This document shows positions 47,260 to 59,500 of a stretch of 64,000 nucleotides of DNA, piece after piece. Under the pieces are notes generated by a model, which saw only the letters and a list, made by a program, of their open reading frames with translations, was not told the origin of the DNA and made no database searches. Source of the stretch: Nymphaea colorata (Eukaryota > Streptophyta > Magnoliopsida > Nymphaeales > Nymphaeaceae). Position 1 is the stretch's first letter, and every line of letters begins with the position of its first letter. Position numbers and translations under genes: made by a program. The DNA lies in the NCBI RefSeq assembly GCF_008831285.2, contig NC_045145.1:17128040-17192039 (forward strand), read 5' to 3'.

Positions 47260-49270
47260 AACTCTATCCAAACAAGGGAAGATTGTGAGAAAAGAGTTCC
47301 CTCTTTGTCTGTTCACCTCCCTCCTCTTTCCCTTCTCTTATTTGGCGTGTTAATGTGATAAGGTGAAGCAAGATGTTGAGCCTATCATGAGATAATGCAC
47401 GAGCCTCAAGGCATTGAAGCATAAGCTTTAGGATAAAAATGGTGAAATATATAATATTCACTAAGAATATGAAAAAATTGAAAAAGAACAACTGAAATAA
47501 CAAGTAAACAAAAATATAAAGAAACAAAATAAATTTTCTTAATAATCTTTTATACACAAGCACACACGCAAACCATGAACAAGTTATATCCATGATGCAA
47601 GTTGAAACAAGTTAATCCACAATTACAAAATCATATTGAAAACAGTACAAATAAATATGGGGTCATCCCCAAATCAACATGTCTAGCAATACCTTATACA
47701 TGCAAAAAATCACCTTATCATATCAATCTTTCCTAGCAATACCTTCCATGCACAAAAAAAATCCGTTGTCTTAGTATGTCAAATTTGAACAATCTATTAC
47801 ACTTTTTTTTTGTAAGAATCTAATGAATTCAATTACATATATGCAAAAACCCAAATTGTTTGACATACTCAATTATAAAAAACACATGGCAAGTATGAAA
47901 GCGAAAAACATGAGCAAGAAAGTAGAGATTGACCAAAAGAACATTTCTAGATTTCATATAGAAAAAGGTAACTATGCATACATCGACCATACAATGTATA
48001 CTAAGAGACATAGCTAATCCAACTTAGATAACCATTTAACCATTCCCAGAACTACTAAACATGAGACCACAAGCCAAGATTTAATCAACATTCAACACCC
48101 AACTCAGCACATAACAGAAAAGTTCTCTAGATCCTTCACCTATGAACTTCAAAAACACAAGGCTATGTTAAAGCCCAATTACCACTCGCTATCAATCTCA
48201 AGTAAAATCTGATCATGACAAGAGCGTTCTACTTTCCTATGTAGAACTTAGAACTCTTCATCCATCAAGAGGATTTTTTGGATAAGACGAAAAATAAAAA
48301 GCTAAAATTAGCCTGGACATCGTTGATCATCAGCATAATACATAATACGCACAAAACAAAGTTTTCCCAGGTAAGCATCATTTGATAATAAATAAATATT
48401 AGCAGAATGCATGAGTACTCTGCTCACCCAGAACAGATTACTTATGACCATCTCTAACTGACGGCAGAGGATATGACCCGAAGTAAAGGAACATGTAGTA
48501 TGAATTTGCATCATGTAAACAAATAGCAAAAGCACATATGTACGCGTGGATCATCAATTAAAGGCACACTCCAGGATGATTAAGATAAAAGATGCATAGA
48601 AAAATGTTCCTATCTTCAGGGTTGGCAGACAAAAGTCGATCGTCACTGTGGATATTATCAACACAAATCTCATCTTTATCATCTATACTGAAAGCACACT
48701 TTCTACATTTTTTCCCGATTTTTCTATATTTAAAGTAGAATCTATATGTCCGAAGGTTTATGACAGGCTCAAGCTATTGCAGCCCAACTTCTTTTACCTG
48801 CCTCATACTTTTTGACACTTGCCCACACAAAACAACATGAGAGGGCCAATAAATCTATCACTGCTATCCTTTTCTTCGTTCAAATCATATCCCTACCTTC
48901 TTCCCATTGTAACATTCAGCAGCAAGAACCTTGTGCCGGTGACAAAAGTGCAAGATAACTTGTCCTCAGAAATGTTATTGAGATGATGAACCAGCAAGGA
49001 AACCCGATCAAGGAATTATAAGGAAAACGAAACATTACACTACAAAGGAAAGAAAAATTTGCATCGAACCATCTTCAACCATACTGATTAAAGAAAGAAA
49101 TCCTCAACCCCTAGTTTGCAGCAGAGAGAGAAATACGGACGGAGGCAGGCGGCCCTTCCTCAAAGGGGAGAGAAAGAGAGAGAGAGACTCATGAATAAAG
49201 GAGAAAAAGGGGCAAGCGCTGAAGGCCGGGTGGCCGCCAGCCCTTAATCCACAGAAGAGAGAGAGAGAGA
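47260..49270. other. Region upstream of the COX15 coding start, possibly a 5' UTR intron
   Basis: AT-rich with no firm gene. A minus-strand GATAG acceptor-like site lies about 16 bases before the COX15 ATG, and a leader-like exon with a good donor lies at 49276. This whole stretch may therefore be a leader intron (inference). A 71-codon minus frame at 48558-48773 is noted separately. Confidence 0.4.
48558..48773 (-). other. Unassigned 71-codon open stretch
   Basis: The frame lacks an ATG at its start and is preceded by ATAG, a possible acceptor. It reads KKCRKCAFSIDDKDEICVD, then DDRLLSANPEDRNIF, before a stop. The composition is protein-like with a CRKC motif, but I recognise no family and no partner exon. 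It may be chance. Confidence 0.2.
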
Positions 49271-49352
49271 GATACCTGCACAGCGCGGGGGTGAGAGTCG
49301 AGAGAGCGAAAGGAGCGTGAGCCGGAGAGAGAGAGAGAGAGAGAGAGAACCG
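49160..49352. repeat. GA microsatellites
   Basis: Several GAGAGA runs, at about 49166-49186, 49254-49272 and 49327-49350. They lie in and downstream of the putative leader exon. Confidence 0.9.
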
Positions 49353-49420
49353 GGAGAGGGAGAGAAACTGTTTATCAAAAGATGGAAAAACTGTTCGTGG
49401 GATTAAAGCTTTTCATTTTT
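49276..49420 (-). promoter_or_regulatory. Putative GA/CT-rich leader exon, perhaps of COX15
   Basis: On the minus strand a CT-rich stretch ends GCGCTGTGCAG followed by the donor GTATCTCT (exon end 49276). A TATATATATA run at about 49438-49447 lies at a TATA-box distance upstream. This is the usual shape of a plant promoter plus non-coding first exon. The nearest minus-strand gene downstream is COX15. Confidence 0.4.
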
Positions 49421-49499
49421 TACCTCTTTTTGAGAAATATATATATAGTGCCTGAAGAGAAACTAAGGTTCATATTCTCTTTCTTCATTCATCATTCCT

Positions 49500-51170
49500 G
49501 TGGGTGGAAAGGAGAGAGCGGCCTCCGGAACGGCGGCGACTCTCTGGCGGGCTGCTGATACAGTTCTACCGCCCATGCTCATCAGCCTCAGCTACCTTCT
49601 GAACACATCCCACTTTTTTTTACCGCAAATTTTCATACGTCAACATAACGTTGAGATCATCACTACTTTCGAGTTTCGATACTCATCTCGCAGATTTTGC
49701 GCCCGTACATAAAACGATCTGCAACTCAATAAATCAGACGAATCGACTCAATGGCCCAGGCGATACAAATCTTAATCAACGTGGATGGTAGCCTGGTAAC
49801 ATGCGATTCGAATCCGATCGAATGGAAGCGTCCGATTCAAATCTTGAACACCTTAACCATCCAAAGTATATACATACAACATATTGCTTTCAAAATTTCA
49901 TATGGGCGAAAATTGGGCAAACTTAAATCCGCAATCTATCAAAGGGATCATTAATATATCAATAAAGACCATTGTTATGAGCACAGACTCATAAATCGAA
50001 AAAGCTAAAAAGAAACACAGCTGGATCTGATCGTATTCAGGCTGATCGACCAGTGCTTCAGCAGCAATCAGCTAAACTTGGTCGACATTCCAATATTCAC
50101 GTGCAGTGTTGTTAAAACCAATAACATAACCCATATTGGTCTGGTTCAAAGTTACTTGCGTAATAATATAAGGAACCGCAAATTTAGTTTCCAGGTATTA
50201 AGGATTCAAAAAAAAAAAAAACAGAAAACACAAAGAAATAAGAATAAATTTAAAAATAGGAAATATTTCGCTTCATGAACATGACTTGCATAAACATAAC
50301 GAAATAACAAGTTAAATGCTCTCCATGGTACCTAAAGAACGCAACGTTCCATTAGAAAAATCAGAAAAGTGAAGTCAAATTACTCCCAACACTCAGATGA
50401 TTATCAAAACAAATAAGTTTCCATTATGTATGACATACTCCTTGGAATCTTTAAATAACTTACTGACCATAAACTTTAAACTTTTAATAACTTGCTGACC
50501 CTAACTCTCGTAGGATCTTTAACAACAAATATAGACTCTAGTGCAAATGGTATTTCAAATGGACCTTCACAAGCACGAGAGGGGAAACATTACATTGTGA
50601 CGAGGAAACCGATCGATCGACCCAGAGAGAGAGAGAGAGAGAGAAAATTCTAATTTTAATTTGAAAGACTGGTTACCAACCTTCAATTCAATCCATAAAT
50701 GAATTCAGATTTCCTTAGCAAGTTGAATGATATAATGTAGGACACCCAAGTCCCAAAAGATATGGCCTTAGCAAGTTTTAAGCTTTGAACATCTCAATAT
50801 CATTATGAACAGCGTTGAATATGAGCACATAACTAAAGAGGTTGATGGAAAAAAATGAACAAACAAAAGAATCACCTCTTTGGTGGTGCTTCGTTCAACT
50901 CAGCAAGGGAAGATTACATATATATATATATATGAAGGAGTAAAAGGCAACCTTTATATATGCGTATAAAAAATATCTATCCGCTTACAGGTGAGCTTAC
51001 AATCTTCATAGGGGTCCAGACTGATATATTCAGGGATCACCAAGCTTCAACGATATATAGCACCTAAAAATAGAAAGGAAAAAAGCGAACAACAGAAATA
51101 CTTCACACTGCATGACATTGTGGCACATAGTTTTCCAATAAAATGAAAATCTTAGTCCGCATTCTTTGAT
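49500..51170. other. Intergenic, no gene seen
   Basis: AT-rich, with GA (about 50625-50644) and AT (about 50917-50935) microsatellites. The frames at 49500-50280 are short and resemble nothing known. The part next to 51179 is the PLATZ 3' UTR. Confidence 0.5.
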
Positions 51171-51178
51171 ACCACTAG

Positions 51179-53485
51179 CTACTTAAGAGGTGCTCTAACG
51201 GGGATGCCCTTTCTTCGTGATTTCCTCGGCCTCACATCAACCTCCTTTTTAGCTTCTTCACATTTGACATCTGAATGCTCCTTTTCCGCTGGAGGAGAAG
51301 AAGCTGTAGACTTCGAAACCTAGAGAAAAACCAAACCAGTTTTATATATACATTTCAATACAATACATATATATATATATGTATATGTAGCTGATTGGCA
51401 TTATTTTTCTTATGTAGTATCATGTATCAGTACCATGCATGCAATGGAGCAGTAAGGGTATGGCGCCTCCATGCTTCTGCCGCACGTGATGCACTTACTT
51501 CCAAGTGGTTTGGGGGATTCTGGCGGAGGCCGTGGGTTCAAGAACACTGCTTTGAAACCATTTGTCGAACAGGACTGCAACAAAACACAATACCGAAGAA
51601 AAAAGATGCATGTTCATTAGTATTTGAGAACAAATTACTGATCACTTAATTTAACGCCGCTGCTGCTGCTCTCTCCATCTTCTCTCTTCATCTATTCCTA
51701 CTAAAAACATGCATGATCTTGTCAATACTCTTTTATGAAAACCAACATTGAGTAATGCATTTATGAAATCAAAACTTACAATACCGAGAGACATGACTAT
51801 ATATATATATATATATATATGGTATTGAGAGGTACATGAATCGATAGAAAGTGCGAAACTTGGAGTTGAACCGTGAAATTTCATGGGGTTACCTGAACTC
51901 TGCAACAATCTAAGTGCCTCTGAATGTCGCGAAGATGGACCACGTTGTGAGATTCATATTTCCAGACCGGTAAAGTGTCGTGAAGGGTGTGGTGAGGAAG
52001 GCAATGGTGGCAAATTCTTTTGACGCATTCAATGCAGAATATATTGGTCTCGTTCTGATCTCGTGGGTGTTGATGGGCTACGCACGTCCTGAAAAACTGG
52101 GCGTCCAAGAACTCGTCCAGCCAATTTGGTTTCTGCTCCGGCCTTCCCGGCGTTTCCGGAGTCAGCTCCTAAACGGGAAAAGAAACTAACAAAATGTCAC
52201 AAAAAACAAATTTATTTCCAGATTATCGTTTCAATTTCTGTTGATAATTTTATGGAAAATATTTTATCACATGGGTATTGATGTTCTACATTAAATAACA
52301 GAAAAGAAAAAATTAAACATAAGTTCATGTGCTTGTCAAATGTTGGAAAACGAAATAATGAGAAGCATAAGCATAGGGGAACTTAAAGAAACTAAAGTGA
52401 ATAAAATGCATATAGATTAATTTTAGAGTCTTGGCTACATCTGGAAAATAAAAGAACAAAAGAAAAAACCGGAGCAAATTAATTTGCCAATAGAATATGC
52501 ATTAAAATGGTCATGAAAGAAAACTTTTTCCTTTCAAATGACTTCAAGTAATGATAAGGTTATTTTTTTATTCTTTTAAGTATTGCATCCAAGAAGCAAA
52601 CTCGAAGCTCGATTAGAAACCGAATGGTGGATTGAGGCAAAACTACTTACACCCTCTTCTAGTTCTTCGTAGTCAATACTTTGACTCGGATCCTGCAGAA
52701 CAAGAACCAAAATATTGTAATCATGTTGCAAAAGAAGGAAAAAATAAACTAAAAAGAATAAAATGCATAGGGAATTTTGGAGTCGTGGCTATATATGAAA
52801 AATAAAAGAACAAAAGGAAAAATGGGAGAAAAATAATTTTTCCATAGAATGTGCTTTATTAAATAAGTAAAATCAAATAAAATGGTCGTGAAAGAACGTC
52901 GAAGAAAAGTTTTTCCTTCCATCAACGACTTCAAGTAATAATCAATATCTTGAAGGAACAAAGCAGGATGGTGTTCCTACATTTAATATGTACATGAGAG
53001 CAAGAGAGTGGTTATTTATAAATTCTTTTAAACTATTGTGTCTAAGAATCAAATTCAAAGTTTCCTTCATGCGATTAGAAATTGAATGATGGACTGATGA
53101 AAAACTACTTACACCCTCTTCAAAATTTCCGCGTCCGGTCCATCCACTCTTATCCTGCAGAACAAGAACTAAATTATTGTAAATCTTGTTGCAAAAGAAG
53201 AAAAAAAGGAAACGAACAAGAAATTAGTTAAAGAGAAAGAACGCGGATTCACTACGACCAAAACAAACACATTCGTCAGATAGCTTCAAAAATTACAACA
53301 ATCTGATCCAAAGAATTGAACAAGAAATGAAAGGACCAACAAATAAAACGATTAAGTATCATCACGTGTGGATCTTTATCGCCAAGATCCACGAAGGCAA
53401 AACCTGTACTGCTAAGCGTGGAAGATCTAGTGGCGAATGCAACAGTGAGAGAAACAATAATATTTATCTTTTCCATTGAAGTCAT
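51179..53485 (-). CDS. PLATZ-family zinc-binding transcription factor with duplicated small exons
   Basis: Exons on the minus strand: 53485-53366 (tentative first exon), 53154-53113, 52692-52651, 52168-51893, 51574-51434 and 51319-51179. All junctions are phase 0 and give about 253 residues. The PLATZ domain begins KPNWLDEFL, followed by zinc ligands in FCIECVKRICHHCLPHH, then NVVHLRDIQRHLDC, KAVFLNPRPPPES, CITCGRSMEAPYPYCSIAC and the typical C-terminal RRKGIPVRAPL. PLATZ proteins are plant-specific and bind A/T-rich DNA, mostly as repressors or Pol III partners. The long N-terminus is odd: most members start 10-25 residues before the PxWL motif, here about 70. Exons 2 and 3 are both exactly 42 bases and arose by tandem duplication. 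The first exon is uncertain because its donor C|GTGATG is weak. Confidence 0.85.
51797..51822. repeat. AT microsatellite in PLATZ intron
   Basis: TATATATA run of about 24 bases between the two PLATZ zinc-domain exons; a similar short run lies at about 51365-51380. Confidence 0.9.
52384..53210. repeat. Tandem duplication of a PLATZ exon with its flanking introns
   Basis: The block 52384-52743 matches 52744-53210 in the same orientation. Shared landmarks in the same order are AATAAAATGCATA, TAAAAGAACAAAAG, ATGGTC.TGAAAGAA, GACTTCAAGTAAT, ACTACTTACACCCTCTTC, ATCCTGCAGAACAAGAAC and GTTGCAAAAGAAG. The second block has about 80-100 extra bases in the middle. Each copy contains a 42-base exon with intact acceptor TGCAG and donor GTAAGT. 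Confidence 0.9.
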
Positions 53486-53559
53486 AATTTAAAGGCTTTC
53501 TTTCATGGAGAAAACTGAAGTTAGAAGAAATATGAGACGAAGGATTACCATTTAACCTT

Positions 53560-54713
53560 CTCTTCCTTCCTCAATCCTCCGCCCTGCTGTGATTTTGATA
53601 TGATCAACTTTGCAATTTCGAAATGAATCTATCTGCCGATAGGATTTCAAGGATAGTACGGGGAAGCCTTTTAAATTAATTGGCGGCAACAAGCAATGGC
53701 GGTTGAGAATAGAAGAGCTAACTTTAGATGTGGAGCTAAAAGACGTCCGGCGTTTGATTCCTGGAGTGTTTGTTATTAGAAATATAAATGGATTGAATTT
53801 GGAATAACTAAACACATAAAAATCCAAACAAAAGTTTGGTACGCCAAACCAAGGTTCGTTTAGGCTGCGATGATCGTGCCCAGATGTCCAAGATTTAGAA
53901 TCCACTGCATGATCTCAGTATACTAATACTAATGGAAACTGCCGAAATTCTAGTTTCCCTTTGGAAGATCCTTTAGGCTTTAAGTCTTTCTAGTATGTGT
54001 TATTCTCTTCCCGTCAATATAGGTGCAATGCTGATCTCGTTGATCGGTAGTAACATAAGCATGATAATAAGTTATAATCGGTCGTTGATGAGAAATATTT
54101 AATTTGATAATGCTCTATGTGTTTTTTCTTAAAATTGATTGTGAGAAAAGACAAATCCAATAATTTCAGTAAAAAAGCCAACCTATGTATGTGTTTGTAA
54201 TCATGATTATATATATAATTTTATGAAATTAGATATTTAGTTTCAATTAATAAATGGCAACATTTTGTGTAGGCAAGAAGAAAGAGTTGAGAGATAATCG
54301 TTATGCACCACGTTCCCCTTGTGCCAACTAGGGCCGCCATAGGATGGTAGAGCTTATCAGCAAAGGATACAAGAAGCTTTTGAGCCTATATGCCATTGCT
54401 CCACCACTCAACCCATGGCTCCCCTGTCGTGCTTTTTGGTTCTCTGGCTCTTTATCTCATGTCATGGTTTTCGTTTGGCTCCTTCTTGCTGACCACATCA
54501 ATATTTTAGACCATCTCTATGGCCATAAGATCCACCTAACTAGCGTCTTCTTTGCTCTTTGTTACGGAGTCTGACACCACATTTTTATCAACTTCCCTTT
54601 CTTTTGTCACTTGCCACTCTGCCCAGCCTTCCCTCTCTCAAATCCTCCCCTCTCCCCTCTTCTTAAGGCAGCTTCTTTTCTTTTCTCTTTTACCTTTACT
54701 TAACAATGGCTGC
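53560..54713. other. PLATZ upstream region and intergenic
   Basis: No gene seen. A minus-strand frame at 53552-53905 and + frames at 54344-54827 show no recognisable similarity. Confidence 0.45.
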
Positions 54714-54907
54714 AGGGGCGGGACCAAGGACTTTTTAGGGGCAGACCGAACAGTTCAACCTCTGAATTCGGGTAGGGCCAAACTGAATTTGAATCTAAAC
54801 AATACATGCACAACTAAAAATTTTTAAGTTTTTCAATGTAATTTTTTTTTTCAATTGGCTGAGGTGGGGCCTTGGACCAGGTGGCCCTCTCCCTCCCTTC
54901 GCCCCTA
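54714..54907. mobile_element. MITE-like DNA element with AGGGGCG ends
   Basis: The left end AGGGGCGGGACCAAGG is matched by the inverted right end AGGGGCGAAGGGAGG on the other strand. The flanks AATGGCTGC and AGTGGCTGA are similar at 7 of 9 bases, suggesting an old target-site duplication. The interior is AT-rich with GGGCC-type ends like the elements at 5819 and 24979. Confidence 0.4.
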
Positions 54908-54919
54908 AGTGGCTGACAA

Positions 54920-56500
54920 TTTACCTAGCAGTCTTGACTCATTTGTTGTTGGTGGCGAGTTTGAGAAAAACACAACAATCAAATGTTCAAGGACACAACA
55001 ACGAGTGTTGTCTCAGTAGATACATCATGAAGGTAGATGTGCACCTCTCCCTTTGCATATTGGCTGCATAATGACTTTGGCCTCTGATTAGCTCTATCCC
55101 TCTCGTGCTCAACGCTGGCCACCACCTCTTTCAAACGTAAAAAATCTATGTCAAGATTGACTATCGTGCTGAATATATAAGAGGACTAGGTATATTCTCA
55201 TGTTAGCAAAGTTTTTCTTAATTTAGCCTTGTACCTTGCATGTTCAGCTTGAAAGCCATCGTCTCTTCTCATTTAGCGGTTTATCCTTCCACTTGAAATT
55301 TTCAACCTGGGACGAGATAATTTTGCACCATTTGATGCATGCACATGAAACAAGCACTACATAGAATCAGCAGGAAACCCGAAAGGGATTTGGCCCCCGA
55401 ACCAGATCGCATCCGACTGTCCGCAGAGTTTCTTCAGACCATCCCTGAGATCTATCTCTCTCTCTCTCTCACTCACACACACACACACACACAAACAAAA
55501 AAAGCATTGGTCCATGGATATCTTTTTATGTATTAGTTAGTTCTGTATGCATCTTTTAATTTGACATGTTTATGACATTAGATATCCCATCATAATCCTC
55601 TAAAATATTTCAACACCATCTTTCCCCGTGAAAATCTTGAAACCGAGAGCAAGAGTAATTTAACTGCAAAACAGGAGATACGTCAGGGCTTAATGCCTGA
55701 GATGCCTCTCTTAGTGTCCCCGAAGAAGGATCGTGTTTGGGCTTGCCATTATATGACTATGCCTATTGGTTCCGTTAGTTCAGAAATCCCCCAAATACAG
55801 TTGTGAATGTATTTTGATTATAAAAACTTAGAGGACTCCATGTCTAATCTCTTGTCATGAAATGTTAAGGTTTAGCTATCCCAAACAAAAGAAAAACGGC
55901 TAAATTGAGCCAACAAACTGCCTTGGGATAGTCAACTTATCTGGGTCGACAAGTTTCATGTCTCTTGTCAAGAAAGTGTTGGCTGTATAGAAGATGAAGG
56001 ATGATAATAGGCATTTCCTGCCTACAAAGACACTGCTCAGCTTTTCTGATGGGTAAAGCCGTTGAAAAGTTTACAAGCTTAACATTTGATGTCATGGGTG
56101 TGCCCCTTTGCTGGGATGCCAAGGGCCCGAGAACGTACCAGTGGTAGGTAAGGGAGTTAGGACAACCAGAACAGAGCTCAGTAAACATAGGCTTCTCTGG
56201 TTGGCAATTTGTACATGTCTAAAGATTTTGGTGGTGCTTCTGTTTGGACATAAAATGCACTCGCATTCGCACACATGCGTGTGTATGAGAGAACTTGATC
56301 CTGAACATCATATTTGAACCACCCATCGCAACTATGAGGCACAGACATAAGAGATGTTGGTCATTCCCGAACCAAGTGTGCATTGTGTGCATGAACGGAA
56401 CAGAAATGCTAGCTGCCTTGACAGCTATGATCTTTTCACCTGCAGCAACTTATCACAAGAAAATATACAGACATATAACAAGGGGCAGGATGCCAGAGCC
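54920..56500. other. Intergenic and APS1 3' flank
   Basis: A CT/CA compound microsatellite lies at about 55452-55491. No gene seen. The last stretch before 56531 is the APS1 3' UTR. Confidence 0.5.
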
Positions 56501-56530
56501 ACAGGCGAATAGACACACTGATAGAAGGAT

Positions 56531-59500
56531 TTAGATGACAGTGCCACTGGGGATAAGAGCATCTTTGATCACTGTGACGATGCCACTCTTGATGAAGTAA
56601 CCATCTGTCTCCCTTGCTGCTTCTTGCACATTGTCTTGGTTGATGATCTGAATTGCAAGGTTTTCCAAATGTTAATACAGAATGTTGACAAAAAATAAAA
56701 TGAAACAAGACTGACCACATCCATGCTGGAATACGGAAAAGAATACGGAACTACACTTAGTACACCGTGTACAGTTAAAAATTTAGGCGCATTAGGGAAA
56801 TGTAGGATCCATAGAATGGAAAATTCTAGGCCGGTGCAGTAAAGAAATCACGTAACCTTCACATTGTCCCCGATACGAGCATTCTTGTCAATGATTGCTC
56901 TTCTAATATGAGTGTTTTTGCCAATTCCAATTGGGATACTTCCTTTTGCAGTCAGAGCCCCCTTGTCAGCATCGGTCTGAAATGACAAACCATGGAACAT
57001 TTAATATTCAACGAACTAGACTCTTAATATTCTCTAGGGCGCACAAGCAGGACACAAATTAAATAAAAGTATATGCAATTCATGTCCTGGTAACCTCATA
57101 GTAGTCTGCTCCCATAAGAAGTGTATCTTCCAAGATTGCACCTTCTGAGATACAAGAGCGGAGCCCGATAACAGAGTGATGGATTTTACAGTTCTGCACA
57201 AAAGTAGATTTGACAACAGTCGTTTGTTAGATGTCTCATTAGATGTTTCACAATAATGTTAACCATGGAAGGAAAAGCTAAAAAAACCGAAAAAGAATTT
57301 AAAGCATCGTGAAGTAGCGTAACAGTAGGCTGTTATCCAAATGCAAGGTCGTTTGACCTAAAAAAGCCTCCTTAAGGCTATACCATCTCGGGCAGGATGA
57401 TAACATAGACCATGCGATGAAAAACATTGAGGAACACCCTACAAAAGATTTGCTCCAAGCGTGAATCATGGCATCCTTTTATGTTAGACAGAACCAAAAA
57501 AGAAAAGGAAAAAAATGCGATACAATCTATGTGTTTGCTTCATAGATGAAACCCACCTTTCACATGCGGAGCCTTGAAGGAAATATTCAACATCAAAAGG
57601 CTGTTGTGTTACTTACTAAGGTCAATAATTAATTTGAAACGAAAAATTCATATGCCATCAGCATGACAAGAATAACACCTAATGACACCTCATAATACTG
57701 CATGTATGTCATAAAAAGGTAACATATGCCACATAGTTAATGAAAGGAATAGCAAGAGCAAGTTAACCTGAGAGTCTGAGACATGCCATAATACTATTCA
57801 AGTAAAGGATGAACATTGCTAACAATATCTTACTTTAATCACACAGCCTTCACCAATAACACTATCAGTGACATCAGCATCCAACATCTTTGAAGGAGGT
57901 AAATATCGAGGTTGGGTATAGATGGGAGAAGAACGATCATAAAAGCTGCATTATGATTCCAGATGGAAAATAGAAGGGCAGTTAGTAGATGTTGTAGAAG
58001 GAAAATCTACGGAAAATTAGAAGTCAATGTTAACTCGCCCATGAATTTAGAGACAAAAAATGGAATAAAACATTGGCGGCTGGTGCAAAACTCCACCTGA
58101 AGTCAGGTACAGGTTTTTTTGTGATGCCCAAATTTGCATTATAGAAAGCTTCAATCGTGCCAATGTCTTCCCAGTATCCATCATATAAATAAGCTTGCAC
58201 CTGAAGGGAAAAAAGAAAAGAAAAGGAAAATAATCGCACTTTTGGATTCCAGTACCTCAAGTAGGTATGAGGTTGACTTGAACGACCTAGTGTAATGACC
58301 CGACCGAGTTCTTGGCTTGGACCCTTGATCCAGCGGATCCCAACCCGCCATTTAGTAGTTTTAGCTCCAATCTTAAAAAAGTTAGAAACCAGGACAACCG
58401 ACTATTTAACAACTCCCTTTATAAGCTCTTGAAAACCTCTCACAATTTTCAATACGAAACTAAATTTTTAGGATGTTATAATCCACCTTAAAGCACACGC
58501 TTCCATGTGTGTATGACCCCATGTCTGAGTGCTGAAGAGTGCTTTGATACCACTATAATGACTCGACCCACTCTTAGGCTTGGACCCCTGATCCGACGGA
58601 TCCCAATCCACAACCTAGCAGTTTCATCTCTAACCAAAAAAAGGGTAGGAACTAGGACATCCAACTATTTAACAACCCCTATATAAGCCCTTAAAGATCT
58701 CACACAATCTTTAATACGAGACTAAATTTTTGGGGTATTACACCTAATGACCAACTTTTGAATGTCCACATGTGACCTTTAGGCCTATGGACAGCTAATC
58801 TTTCTTTATTTAAGCAGGATGCATCACATACCCTCATTCCAATAGAAGTAGCACCAGGAATGACTTCACTTCCAAAGTCATTTGCAGCTGGGAACTTGTC
58901 ACGCAATAGATGTAACATGACATTTTTGCTCACAACATAAATGCCCATGCTTGCAATATAAGGTAGCTCCTTTGCTCTTTCATCATCAAGCCCTAAGATG
59001 GTGGTGTCAACCTGAAATTTTGTACAGTTAAAAGAAAAAAAGTTTTAACAGCATGCATGAGAAGGAAAAATCCCTCCTTTTTTGCAAGAAAGACAATGTA
59101 GGTCGTTTAAAATGTCAATCAACTAGGCCTGAATCCGTAAATGTCTTTAAATAAGGTCACCTTCATGGCCTTCAATTGTTCTCCTTTTGGCTTCTCAGCA
59201 AATTCAATAATTCGACCTTCTTCATTAATCTTCATTAGGCCAAATGCAGTAGCACGCTCCTCATCCATAGGTAGTGCAGCAACGGTAATATCTGCGTCAG
59301 TTTCTCTGTGGGCCTGAATGAACCTTTCATAGTCCATTCGATACAGATGATCCCCAGCAAGGACCAAAAACTCCATGACATCGTTCTCCTCAAAGAGCCA
59401 CAAATATTGCCTGACAGCATCAGCTGTTCCCTGTGAACAATGTAAGTGTCAACTAAATTTTCAGAAGCTTCTACTGAAAATCAAGATGACATTGTCATAG

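Noticed and set aside
51881-52108. PLATZ start inside the zinc-domain exon
   Set aside because: The apparent Met at 52108 is TTG, and the frame before it (KPNWLDEFL) belongs to the conserved PLATZ domain.
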